This document shows, one piece after another, positions 1-7,293 of a stretch of DNA of 27,943 nt (positions within the stretch are counted from its first letter, which is position 1; each line of letters opens with the position of its first letter). The notes beneath the pieces are model-generated. The model did not search any database, was not told where the DNA came from, and was given only the letters and a program-made list of their open reading frames with translations. Location: the NCBI GenBank assembly GCA_025980355.1, contig JAICXR010000001.1, forward strand, positions 1 to 27,943, read 5' to 3'. Source of the DNA: Chloroflexota bacterium. Its GTDB lineage: Bacteria > Chloroflexota > UBA4733. The position numbers and the translations under genes are program-made.

Positions 1-479
1 GCCGCCAGGGCGGAGATATTCACGATCAGGCCGGAACGTTGGGCGATCATGAGCGGCGCGGCCAGCATGCTGCTGACATAATGGGCGCGCACGCCGGCCT
101 CGAACATCGCGTCCCAGCGAGCGATCGGCACGGTCCAGAAGTACTCGTAGCCGCCCCAGACGTTATTGACGAGAATGTCCAGCTTCCCGTGCTCGGCGCC
201 GATGCGCGCGAAGAGCGCCGCCACCTCCGTGTCGTTGCGGTGGTCGCAGCGCACGGGAATCGCCTGCCCGCCGAGTCGATTCACGGCGACGGCGGTCTCA
301 TGGATCGTGCCGGGGAGGTTCCCGGCACTCTGCCCCTCCTCGACCGTCCGCCCGGTCAGGTAGACCGTGGCGCCCTCTTCGCCCAGGCCGAGCGCGACGC
401 CCTTCCCGACCCCGCGACTCGCCCCGGTGACCAGGGCGACCTTCCCACTTAAGGGCGACGTGGCTAGACTAAGCTGCAT
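1..479 (-). CDS. SDR family oxidoreductase, DHRS1-like (partial, N-terminal part)
   Basis: NAD(P)-dependent short-chain dehydrogenase/reductase; the gene runs off the left edge, so about 159 N-terminal residues are visible. Reading down from ATG at 479-477 the protein shows the Rossmann nucleotide-binding motif TGASRGVGKG near residue 19, followed by ATVYLTGRT, where an Arg after beta-2 suggests NADP preference. Further on are CDHRND (the aspartate contacting the adenine) and NNVWGG, which stands where classical SDRs have NNAG. NISALA at the edge corresponds to the strand leading to the catalytic Ser; the Tyr-x3-Lys pair lies outside the window. The spacing and the phrases ATVYLTGR and NNVWGG resemble the DHRS1 subgroup. 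The substrate is unknown. The start codon is divergent from the sulfatase gene, only tens of bases away, so the two must share overlapping control sequences. The family call is secure; the subgroup is inferred from memory of the family. Confidence 0.85.
   Translation of the reverse strand, partial: MQLSLATSPLSGKVALVTGASRGVGKGVALGLGEEGATVYLTGRTVEEGQSAGNLPGTIHETAVAVNRLGGQAIPVRCDHRNDTEVAALFARIGAEHGKLDILVNNVWGGYEYFWTVPIARWDAMFEAGVRAHYVSSMLAAPLMIAQRSGLIVNISALA
442..470 (+). promoter_or_regulatory. candidate sigma-70 promoter for the sulfatase gene
   Basis: TTCCCA (442-447), a 17-base spacer and TAGACT (465-470) each match four of six consensus positions. Transcription would begin near 477, about 36 bases before the preferred sulfatase start. 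The site lies inside the first codons of the divergent dehydrogenase gene. It is a weak match in GC-rich sequence and is offered only because the spacing and position fit. Confidence 0.3.
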
Positions 480-512
480 GACTGCCCCTCCGCTGGGATG
501 AAAGGTGCGCCC

Positions 513-2339
513 ATGGTAGCAGCACACCGGCCGCCCAACATCGTCTTCGTGCTCACCGACGATCAGGGCTACGGCGATCTTGGTTGCCACGGCAACCCGT
601 ATCTACGGACGCCGAACATCGACCGGCTGCACGGCCAGAGCGTCCGCCTCACCAACTTCCACGTCGGCCCGACCTGCTCGCCCACCCGCGCCGGTCTCTA
701 CACCGGGCACTATGCCAACAGCACCGGTGTCTGGCACACCATCGCCGGGCGCTCGTTATTGCGCCGGGACGAACGCACGCTGGCCGACCACCTCGCCGCC
801 GCCGGCTATGCGACCGGCCTGTTCGGCAAGTGGCACCTGGGCGATGCCTATCCCTACCGACCGCAGGATCGCGGCTTCCAGGAAGTCGTCACCCACGGCG
901 GCGGCGGCGTCGGCAACACGCCGGACTTCTGGGGCAACAACTACACCGGTGACCACTACTGCCGCAACGGCGTCTGGGAGCCGTTCGACGGCTACTGCAC
1001 CGACGTCTGGTTTGGGCTGGCCACCGACTTCATCACGCGCCACCGCGACCGGCCGTTCTACTGCATGCTGACACCCAACGCGCCCCACTCCCCCCACATC
1101 GTGCCGGAGCGGTTCAGCCGGCCCTACCTCGACCTCGCCCGATCGGACCCGGCGGCGGCCCGGTTCTTCAACCATCCGGCCTCCGACCAGATGGTCAAGT
1201 TCTACGGCATGGTCGCCTGCATCGACCAGAACGTCGGCCTCTTGCGCGCCCGCCTGGATGACCTCGGCCTGGCCGAGAACACCATCTTCATCTTCATGAC
1301 CGACAACGGCAGCGCCGGCGGCCTGGCGCGGGACCGGGAGCAGTTCATCACCCACGGCTACAACGCCGGGATGCGGGGCGGCAAGGCGACCCCCTACGAG
1401 GGCGGCCACCGCGTCCCGTTCTTTCTGCATTGGCCGGCCGGCGGCCTTGCCGAAGACCGCGACCTCGCCACGCTGACGGCGAACGTGGACATCGCGCCCA
1501 CGCTGCTCGACCTCTGTGGCGTCCCGAACGACCCGGCGGGGTTCCACGGGCGTAGCCTCCTCCCGCTCCTGCGCCCGACGGCGGCGGTGCCGGACTGGCC
1601 GGACCGGGCGATCGTGACCGACTCGCAGCGCCTGCTGCAGCCGCTCCAGTGGCGGCTGAGTTGCGCGATGCGCGGTCCGTGGCGGTTGATCAACGGCCAC
1701 GCCCTCTACCACCTCCCGAGCGACCCCGAACAACGCCACGACGTCGCCGGCCAGCACCCGCAGATCCTGGCGCAACTGCGCGCCGATTACGAGGCCTGGT
1801 GGGCATTGGTATCCGCCCACACGGACGAGGAGATCCCTATCCTGCTCGGCGACCCGACGGCCCCGCGGGTCTTGCTCACCTCCCACGACTGGCGCCGTAC
1901 GTCCACACAGGCGATTGGCATCGAAGAGTACGGAGATGACTCGCTCTGTGTCTGGAACCAGGCGCAGGTCCACGCCGGGCCGGAAGCAAACGGCTACTGG
2001 GAGGTGGAGGTGGTGCGCGCCGGCCGCTATCGGATCGAGCTACGCCGCTGGCCACGCGAGGCCGATCTGGCGCTGGCCGCCGGCATCCCCGGCGACGTGA
2101 CGCGGTATACCGACAGCATCGCCGACGGCTACGGCGGCGGCCGGGCGATCGCCATCTCCACGGCGGCGATTGCCATCGCCGGCGTCGGCGCCGAGCGCGC
2201 GGTCGATCCCGCCACCGCGGCGGCGGTGTTCGAATTGGACTTGCCGGCCGGGCCGGCGCACCTGCAGACCACGCTCCGCACGGTCGACGGCGCCGCGCTC
2301 GGCGCGTACTACGTCTACGTCGAGCCGGCGGGACATTAG
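513..2339 (+). CDS. Type I sulfatase (arylsulfatase family) with C-terminal beta domain
   Basis: Hydrolyses a sulfate ester with a formylglycine nucleophile. The signature C-x-P-x-R is present as CSPTR (Cys55 with the start at 513), and C-S-P requires oxidation to formylglycine by a maturase not seen here. Metal-binding residues appear as LTDDQGYGD near residue 15 and as FMTDNGS near residue 270; GKWHLGD and RGGKATPYEGG carry the sulfate-contacting Lys/His. After about residue 450 comes an extra segment containing GYWEVEV and YRIELRRWP, a beta-rich tail known from large arylsulfatases. Start: ATG at 513 is preceded by AAAGG with 7-base spacing, whereas ATG at 498 (five residues longer) has no ribosome-binding site. 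There is no signal peptide, so the enzyme appears cytoplasmic, unlike most arylsulfatases. The substrate (aryl sulfate or sulfated sugar) cannot be told. Length 608 aa. Confidence 0.92.
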   Translation: MVAAHRPPNIVFVLTDDQGYGDLGCHGNPYLRTPNIDRLHGQSVRLTNFHVGPTCSPTRAGLYTGHYANSTGVWHTIAGRSLLRRDERTLADHLAAAGYATGLFGKWHLGDAYPYRPQDRGFQEVVTHGGGGVGNTPDFWGNNYTGDHYCRNGVWEPFDGYCTDVWFGLATDFITRHRDRPFYCMLTPNAPHSPHIVPERFSRPYLDLARSDPAAARFFNHPASDQMVKFYGMVACIDQNVGLLRARLDDLGLAENTIFIFMTDNGSAGGLARDREQFITHGYNAGMRGGKATPYEGGHRVPFFLHWPAGGLAEDRDLATLTANVDIAPTLLDLCGVPNDPAGFHGRSLLPLLRPTAAVPDWPDRAIVTDSQRLLQPLQWRLSCAMRGPWRLINGHALYHLPSDPEQRHDVAGQHPQILAQLRADYEAWWALVSAHTDEEIPILLGDPTAPRVLLTSHDWRRTSTQAIGIEEYGDDSLCVWNQAQVHAGPEANGYWEVEVVRAGRYRIELRRWPREADLALAAGIPGDVTRYTDSIADGYGGGRAIAISTAAIAIAGVGAERAVDPATAAAVFELDLPAGPAHLQTTLRTVDGAALGAYYVYVEPAGH

Positions 2340-2370
2340 GTGGCGGTCAGGGCTTGTCGCCACCGCTTTT
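2339..2370 (+). terminator. probable intrinsic terminator after the sulfatase gene
   Basis: GGTGGCG (2339-2345) and CGCCACC (2358-2364) form a 7-bp stem with a 12-base loop, beginning at the last base of the sulfatase stop codon and followed by GCTTTT. The stem is strong but the U run is only four long. The remaining bases up to 2526 hold no recognisable gene; TTGGAC at 2448-2453 is a possible -35 for the next gene but lacks a good -10 partner. Confidence 0.5.
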
Positions 2371-2526
2371 GGAGCCGTGGTAATGCCTTGGTAGCCAGCC
2401 GATTCCCCCCACCCGGATACCGTTCCGCTACGCAGTCGCTGGAAGTATTGGACGCAAGCGGACGGCCATGGTAGCGTTTTTTCGGATTGCATAAGAAGTC
2501 AATATGATCGCCGAAGGGCAGGGGCT

Positions 2527-3522
2527 ATGCAGATCGCCATCCTCATTCCCGACACGACCTACGCCCAGTTGTACCCGCCGGACGTGCAGGCGCGCCTTCA
2601 CCGGCTCGGGACGGTGGAGCAAGCGACGGGCAATAGCGCCGCCCTGGCGGAACAGGCCCCCGCCCTGCTGGCCGGGGCCGAAGCGCTCCTGGCCGGACCC
2701 GGGACGCCCAGCCTGAAGGAGGAATGGCTCGACGCCGCCCCCAACCTGAAGATCATCGGCTACTCCACCGGCAGCGTCCGCGGCATCATCCCGCCGACCA
2801 TCTTCGGGCGAGGCATCCGGCTTTTCCATAATGCGCCCGTGATCGCCGATGCCGTCGCCGAGTTTTCCATCGGCCTGGCGCTCTTCTGGCTGCGCCGCTT
2901 CCACGCCCACGATCAGCAGTTCCGCGCCGGCGTCCCCTGGAAGGAGATCCAGGTGACCCCCGGCCGCCTGCTGGCCGGGCGGTGGGCGGGGCTGGTCGGC
3001 GCCGGCTACGTCGCGCAGCGCCACATCCGGCTGCTGCTGGCCTTTGGCGCCCATGTCCGCGTCTATGACCCCTACCTCACCCCGGAGCGCGCCGCCGAGC
3101 TCGGCGTCGAAAAGGCGTCGCTGGAGCAGGTCTTCGGCGAGAGCGAGATCATCGCCGTGCATGCCCCGAAGACGCCGGAGACGTATCACATGATCAACGC
3201 CGATATTCTCGCCCGCATCCAACCCGACGCGATCCTGATCCAGAACTCCCGCGCCTGGGCGATGGACCAGGACGCCCTGTTGCGGGAGCTGCAGACCGGG
3301 CGCTTCTGGGCGGCGCTGGACGTCTTCGACAAGGAGCCGCTGCCGGCCGACAGCCCCTTCTTTCAGTTGGACAACGTGCTGCTGACTCCCCACATGGCCG
3401 GCAAGGCCCGGTCGACGCCCGGCAAGCTGGGGCATGCCCTGGTCGACGAGCTGGAGCGATACCAGCGCGGCGAGCCGCTACGCCAGGAGATCCTTGCCGA
3501 GAAATACGACCAGCTCGCCTGA
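2527..3522 (+). CDS. D-isomer-specific 2-hydroxyacid dehydrogenase (phosphoglycerate dehydrogenase-like)
   Basis: NAD-dependent interconversion of a 2-hydroxyacid and a 2-ketoacid; 331 aa, typical of the family core without the ACT regulatory domain of SerA. The nucleotide-binding loop is GLVGAGYVA (G158-x-G160), a variant of the usual GLGRIG, with the ribose-binding acid at D181 (VYDPY). The catalytic triad is complete: Arg242 in QNSRAW, Glu270 in DVFDKEPLP and His289 in LLTPHMAGK. The N-terminal substrate domain contains the family-typical LKIIGYSTGSVRG. The ATG at 2527 follows a purine-rich AAGGGCAGGGG stretch. It lies downstream of the sulfatase on the same strand but behind a terminator-like hairpin, so common transcription is doubtful. 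The substrate is not predictable; hydroxypyruvate/glyoxylate or a sugar-acid-derived substrate are possibilities. Confidence 0.9.
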   Translation: MQIAILIPDTTYAQLYPPDVQARLHRLGTVEQATGNSAALAEQAPALLAGAEALLAGPGTPSLKEEWLDAAPNLKIIGYSTGSVRGIIPPTIFGRGIRLFHNAPVIADAVAEFSIGLALFWLRRFHAHDQQFRAGVPWKEIQVTPGRLLAGRWAGLVGAGYVAQRHIRLLLAFGAHVRVYDPYLTPERAAELGVEKASLEQVFGESEIIAVHAPKTPETYHMINADILARIQPDAILIQNSRAWAMDQDALLRELQTGRFWAALDVFDKEPLPADSPFFQLDNVLLTPHMAGKARSTPGKLGHALVDELERYQRGEPLRQEILAEKYDQLA

Positions 3523-3539
3523 TGACGTAAGCCATCGAT

Positions 3540-3566
3540 GTCCATCCGACGGCGGCCGCCATGGAC
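3540..3566. other. inverted repeat between the dehydrogenase gene and tilS
   Basis: GTCCAT (3540-3545) pairs with ATGGAC (3561-3566), enclosing the 10-bp palindrome GGCGGCCGCC (3551-3560). The right arm is followed by TTCCTTCCCTT. It could end dehydrogenase transcription, but it lacks a real U run. Confidence 0.25.
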
Positions 3567-3642
3567 TTCCTTCCCTTGCAGACGCGACTCCTGCCGCCCG
3601 TCAATATCAGCCCGGCGTTCCTTTGGGCAGTAGACTAACAGC

Positions 3643-5049
3643 GTGAGCGGAGCAGCGGTCCCCCGGCGCGGCGATCCATTGCTTGCTGCCGTGCGTCGCT
3701 ACTGTCGCCAACTGGACCTTCTTCCGCCCGGTGCGCTCGTCGTCGCCGTGTCCGGTGGGGCCGATTCGGTCTGCCTGCTCCATGTGTTGCAGCGACTGCG
3801 CGGGGAATTCGGTCTGGAGCTCCACGTCGCCCATTTCAACCACGGGTTGCGGGGCGCGGAATCCGACGCCGATGCCCGGTTTGTGGCTGAGCTGGCGGAT
3901 CGCTTGCACCTGCCGGCGTCCTTCGGCGGCGGCGATGTGGCCGGGGCGGCGAAGGCCGCTCACCGGTCGCTCGAAGCGGTCGCCCACGACCTGCGTTGGG
4001 CCTTCCTGGAAGCGGTACGGCGGTGCTGCGGAGCGGAGGCGGTCGCCACCGGCCACACGGCCGACGATCAGGCGGAGACAGTCTTGCTGCACCTGCTTCG
4101 CGGCAGTGGCCTGCCCGGCCTGGCCGGCATGGCCCCCGTCGGCGTGCGGGTGCGGCGGCCCCTGTTGGCGGTCCGCCACAGCGACTGCTTGGCCTGGTGC
4201 CGGGAGCGGAGCGTCGCCTGGCGGGAGGACGCCTCCAACGCCGAGCCCTGGTGCCGTCGCAACCTGGTCCGCCTGGAGGTGCTGCCGGCTCTCCGCCGCT
4301 ACAACCCCTCCATTGCCACGGCGCTCGCCGGTCTGGCGGAAACGGTGCAGGTCGACCTGGCGTATCTGGACCAGCAGGCCGAGGTCGCCTTCAACGGTCT
4401 GGTCCGCCCGGCGGATGACGGCGTGGAACAGGTATCGCTGGCGGGATATCAATCCTTGCCGGGGGCGCTGCGCCGCCATCTCCTCGTGCGCTGGCTGGGC
4501 CCGGGCGTCCGCCGCGCGCACGTCGCGGCCGTCGACACGTTGCTCCGTACCGGCCGCGCCGGGGATGCGGTCGCCGTCTCCGGCGACCGGCAGGTCGTCC
4601 GGCGCTACACCGATGCCGTCCTGTCGCCGCGCGGCGCGCCACCGCCGCTTCCGGCGATTGCCGTGGCCGTGCCGGGCACGACATTTGCCCCGGGCTGGGA
4701 CTGGACGATCGAGGCGGACCTGCTCCCGGCCCCGGTCGGGCCCCCGCCCGATCGCTGGACGGTGGCCCTGGACGCTGACCGCGTGCGGTTGCCGCTCACG
4801 CTGCGCAGCCGCCGCCCCGGCGATCGCCTGGAGCTCCCCGGCGTGGCCGGCGCGACGAAGCTGCAGGATCTGCTCGTGGACGCTAAGATTCCGCGACGGG
4901 AGCGGGATCGTGTCGGCGTCGTGGAGGCGGCGAATGGGATCGTCTGGCTGGCCGGCCGGCGGACGGCCGGTTGGGCGCTGGCCGACGCCGGCAGCGCCCG
5001 TGTCCTGCGTCTGACGGTGCTGCGGAACGAGAGCCGGGAGCAACGATGA
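3643..5049 (+). CDS. tilS: tRNA(Ile)-lysidine synthase
   Basis: ATP-dependent ligase that attaches lysine to C34 of the CAU-anticodon tRNA-Ile, changing its decoding from AUG to AUA; essential in nearly all bacteria and cytoplasmic. The PP-loop ATPase motif SGGADS is at residues 37-42. Downstream are HFNHGLRG, the ATGHTADDQAET block, and the WREDASN...RNLVRLEVLP segment typical of the TilS N-terminal domain. The C-terminal third (RSRRPGDRLELPG, KLQDLLVDAKIPR, IVWLAGRR) is the TilS substrate-binding and C-terminal domain, so the 468-aa protein is full length. The start is GTG at 3643; no convincing ribosome-binding site precedes it. The stop codon overlaps the next start (ATGA, 5046-5049), a tilS-hpt coupling seen in many bacteria. 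Confidence 0.95.
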   Translation: MSGAAVPRRGDPLLAAVRRYCRQLDLLPPGALVVAVSGGADSVCLLHVLQRLRGEFGLELHVAHFNHGLRGAESDADARFVAELADRLHLPASFGGGDVAGAAKAAHRSLEAVAHDLRWAFLEAVRRCCGAEAVATGHTADDQAETVLLHLLRGSGLPGLAGMAPVGVRVRRPLLAVRHSDCLAWCRERSVAWREDASNAEPWCRRNLVRLEVLPALRRYNPSIATALAGLAETVQVDLAYLDQQAEVAFNGLVRPADDGVEQVSLAGYQSLPGALRRHLLVRWLGPGVRRAHVAAVDTLLRTGRAGDAVAVSGDRQVVRRYTDAVLSPRGAPPPLPAIAVAVPGTTFAPGWDWTIEADLLPAPVGPPPDRWTVALDADRVRLPLTLRSRRPGDRLELPGVAGATKLQDLLVDAKIPRRERDRVGVVEAANGIVWLAGRRTAGWALADAGSARVLRLTVLRNESREQR

Positions 5050-5678
5050 ACGGCCACGCCGATGCCGCCCCGCCGCGGTCGCTCGTCCCCGGCCCCCGGG
5101 TCTTGTCGCCGATGGACGACGACATGCTGGCGGTCCTGATCGGCCCGGAGGCGTTGCAGCGCCGGGTCGGTGAACTGGCCGCCGAACTGGCCGGCGTCTA
5201 CGCCGATCGCAACCCGGTGCTGGTGGGCGTGTTGAAGGGGGCGGTCGTCTTCATTGTCGACCTAATGCGCGCCATGGCGATCCCCTTGCAGGTGGAATTC
5301 ATGGCCGTCAGCAGCTACCAGGGCGGCACGCGCAGTAGCGGGGCGGTGCGCATCCTCATGGACCTCAGGACGAGCGTCGAGGGCCGCGATGTGCTGATTG
5401 TGGAGGACATCGTGGATAGCGGCCTGACCCTCCGCTATCTGCGCGACTACCTGCTGGCGCAGCGCCCGGCCAGCCTCCGAATCGTCGCCTTGCTGGACAA
5501 GGAGGTCGAGCGGAGCGATGGCGTGCCGATCGATTACACCGGTTTTCGCATCCCCGACCGCTTCGTGGTCGGTTATGGCTTAGACTACGCCGAGCGGTAT
5601 CGCAATCTGCCCTTTGTGGGCGTGATTAAGCCGGCGATCCTGGGCGGGGAGTCCGCCGAGAATGCGCGGCAACGCTAG
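5046..5678 (+). CDS. hpt: Hypoxanthine phosphoribosyltransferase
   Basis: Purine salvage enzyme that converts hypoxanthine (and usually guanine) plus PRPP to IMP/GMP. The type I phosphoribosyltransferase PRPP-binding motif VLIVEDIVDSGLT is at residues 116-128. The LKG diphosphate loop is at 63-65, the flexible loop SSYQGGTRSSG near 89-99, and the purine-binding tail GYGLDYAERYRNLP at 176-189. The start chosen is ATG 5046, which overlaps the tilS stop by four bases and gives 210 aa; ATG 5112 would give a protein closer to the usual ~180 aa, since the first 22 residues are not conserved in the family. Many bacteria place hpt after tilS, often followed by ftsH; here ftsH is absent and ridA follows 36 bases later. 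Confidence 0.94.
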   Translation: MNGHADAAPPRSLVPGPRVLSPMDDDMLAVLIGPEALQRRVGELAAELAGVYADRNPVLVGVLKGAVVFIVDLMRAMAIPLQVEFMAVSSYQGGTRSSGAVRILMDLRTSVEGRDVLIVEDIVDSGLTLRYLRDYLLAQRPASLRIVALLDKEVERSDGVPIDYTGFRIPDRFVVGYGLDYAERYRNLPFVGVIKPAILGGESAENARQR

Positions 5679-5714
5679 GCGTTGCGCTGTGTGACCGTAA
5701 TGGGAGGAACAACC

Positions 5715-6107
5715 ATGGCCGATGAGAAGCGGATCGTCCGCACGAACCTTGCGCCCCAGCCGGTGGGGCCCTATTCGCAGGCGACCGTCTGGAATGGCCT
5801 GGTCTTTGTCGCCGGGCAAGGGCCGACCGATCCGGCCACGGGCCAGCGGGCCGAGGACATCGAAGGGCAGACGCGCCAGGTGCTGAACAACCTGCGTGCC
5901 ATCCTGGAGGCTGCCAACAGCTCGCTCGACCTGGCACTCCGCTGCACCTGCTACCTGCGCGACATGGACGACTTCACGAAGTTCAACGCCGTCTACGCGC
6001 AATACTTCCCGCAGAATCCCCCCGCCCGCACCACCATACAGGCTGGACGCTTGCCGGGCGACATCTCGGTGGAGATCGACGTGATGGCCGCGGTGCGGCA
6101 GGCATGA
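5715..6107 (+). CDS. ridA: RidA family enamine/imine deaminase
   Basis: Hydrolyses reactive enamine/imine intermediates such as 2-aminoacrylate made by PLP enzymes, releasing ammonia and a 2-ketoacid. At 130 aa it has the normal family length. The catalytic arginine is Arg105 in NPPARTT, and Glu120 in ISVEID matches the second active-site residue; GPYSQATVWNGLVFVAGQ at 19-36 is the family signature. ATG 5715 is favoured because GGAGG (5703-5707) stands 7 bases upstream; longer readings from 5682 have no such site. It follows hpt closely and probably belongs to the tilS-hpt transcript, which would end at the palindrome just downstream. Confidence 0.93.
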   Translation: MADEKRIVRTNLAPQPVGPYSQATVWNGLVFVAGQGPTDPATGQRAEDIEGQTRQVLNNLRAILEAANSSLDLALRCTCYLRDMDDFTKFNAVYAQYFPQNPPARTTIQAGRLPGDISVEIDVMAAVRQA

Positions 6108-6114
6108 GGTAGAC

Positions 6115-6152
6115 GGGCCCTCACCCGGCGCCGCGGCGCCGGGTGAGGGCCC
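6115..6152. terminator. perfect 38-bp palindrome between convergent ridA and sigma-factor genes
   Basis: Bases 6115-6133 are the exact reverse complement of 6134-6152 (19-bp arms, almost all G/C, hairpin closing on GCCGCGGC). It sits 7 bases after the ridA stop and 6 bases beyond the sigma-factor stop, so it can act as a bidirectional terminator. Neither side carries a U run, so it may work by hairpin strength, by Rho, or as a 3'-end stabiliser. Confidence 0.6.
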
Positions 6153-6158
6153 GCTCGC

Positions 6159-7130
6159 TTAGTTCGACACGTGCCCGCGGAGCAACGCCGACACGTCTTC
6201 GTGGCGGAGGCGGCGGAGCGCCTTCGTCTCGATCTGGCGGATGCGCTCGCGGGTCAGGCCGAGGGTGCGTCCGACTTCCTCCAGCGTGTGTTCGCGGCCG
6301 TTATCGATCAGGCCGTAGCGGAGGCGGATCACTTCGCGCTCCCGCATGTCGAGCACCGACAGGGCCTGGGTCACGGCCGAGCGGCGGTCTTCCGCCTCGG
6401 CCAGCTCTTCGGCGCCGGGGTCGCTGTCGCGGATCAGGTCGCCCAGCGCCAGTTCGCCGTCTTCGCCCAGCGGCGCGTCCAGCGAGGCGACGGGGCGCGA
6501 CGCCTGGGCCAGCGCCGTCACCTGCTCCACCGGAACCTGCGCCTCCGCCGCCACTTCCGCGTCGGACGGCGTCCGCCCGAGCCGCTCGCGCAGCGCCTCG
6601 CGGGCGTGGTCGACCAGGTTGCGCCGGCCGGAGAGGTATTCGGGCAGGCGCACCAGGCGCGACTGCTCGTTGAGCGCGCGCAGGATCGCCTGACGGATCC
6701 ACCAGGTCGCGTAGGTCGAGAAGCGGAAACCACGGGAAGGATCGAACTTCTCTGCGGCGCGCATCAACCCGACGCTGCCTTCCTGGATCAGGTCGAGCAA
6801 CGACATGCCCAGGTTCTGATATTTCTTGGCCACGCTGACCACCAGGCGCAGGTTGTGCTGCACCAGAGCGTGGACGGCGCGGCGATCGCCCGCCTGCGCC
6901 CGGCGCCCCAGGCTCACTTCCTGGGCGGGGGTCAGCAGCGGCGCCGCGCCGATCTCCGCGAGATAGGCCGCGAGGCTGTCCAGCGCCGGAGCGTGCGGAT
7001 CTTCCTCTTCATAGCGCGCCCGCGTCGGGCGACTGGCAACGGGCAGCGCCCATTCGGTCGAGTTCGCTTCGTCGGAGGTCAGCGTATCACTGGTGTTTGT
7101 GTGGTACCATTCTTCCATAACTGCCGCCAT
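6159..7130 (-). CDS. RNA polymerase sigma factor, RpoD/SigA-like (group 1 or 2)
   Basis: Sigma-70 subunit that directs RNA polymerase to promoters. Region 1.2 is at about residues 50-80 (DSLAAYLAEIGAAPLLTP). Region 2 is at 88-155: HNLRLVVSVAKKYQNLGM, DLIQEGSVGLMRAAEKFD and the -10-binding GFRFSTYATWWIRQAI. Region 3 is at about 160-235, and region 4 ends with the helix-turn-helix EVGRTLGLTRERIRQIE at 285-301. The acidic region 1.1 and the long non-conserved insert of large RpoD proteins are missing; 323 aa is the size of group 2 factors, and of the shorter primary sigma factors of some Chloroflexota. ATG 7130 follows AGGAGG (7138-7143) with 7-base spacing; GTG 7133 in the same frame is less well placed. 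Whether it is the principal or an alternative sigma cannot be decided here. Confidence 0.93.
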   Translation of the reverse strand: MAAVMEEWYHTNTSDTLTSDEANSTEWALPVASRPTRARYEEEDPHAPALDSLAAYLAEIGAAPLLTPAQEVSLGRRAQAGDRRAVHALVQHNLRLVVSVAKKYQNLGMSLLDLIQEGSVGLMRAAEKFDPSRGFRFSTYATWWIRQAILRALNEQSRLVRLPEYLSGRRNLVDHAREALRERLGRTPSDAEVAAEAQVPVEQVTALAQASRPVASLDAPLGEDGELALGDLIRDSDPGAEELAEAEDRRSAVTQALSVLDMREREVIRLRYGLIDNGREHTLEEVGRTLGLTRERIRQIETKALRRLRHEDVSALLRGHVSN

Positions 7131-7151
7131 CACGCCACCTCCTCGGGGATT

Positions 7152-7179
7152 GCATATTCTATGCCCGGATTTTTCGGGC
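7152..7179 (-). promoter_or_regulatory. two adjacent small hairpins in the sigma-factor leader
   Basis: GCATA-TTC-TATGC (7152-7164) abuts GCCCG-N7-CGGGC (7163-7179), ending about 10 bases before the AGGAGG ribosome-binding site of the sigma gene. Read on the minus strand the first hairpin contains TAGAAT, a five-of-six -10 match with no good -35. A direct repeat CACAA-TAA-CACAA lies at 7201-7213. Together these suggest a control region between the metalloregulator and sigma genes (7131-7293), where no other gene is seen. Confidence 0.3.
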
Positions 7180-7293
7180 CTAGTATGTTACCAGGGTTTG
7201 CACAATAACACAACCGTCAGGCGGCGTAGGGTCCCCCAACGGTACCGTGTTGCCGTCGCTTTGCTGCATAAGGACGCACGAAGCGGCGTCCGG

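Noticed and set aside
756..1973. Long minus-strand reading frame opposite the sulfatase gene
   Set aside because: It is the antisense shadow of a gene with complete catalytic motifs, is rich in Arg/Gly/Val low-complexity sequence and shows no domain.
3607..5043. 478-codon minus-strand reading frame opposite tilS
   Set aside because: tilS on the plus strand has all family motifs; the antisense product is a compositional artefact of high GC.
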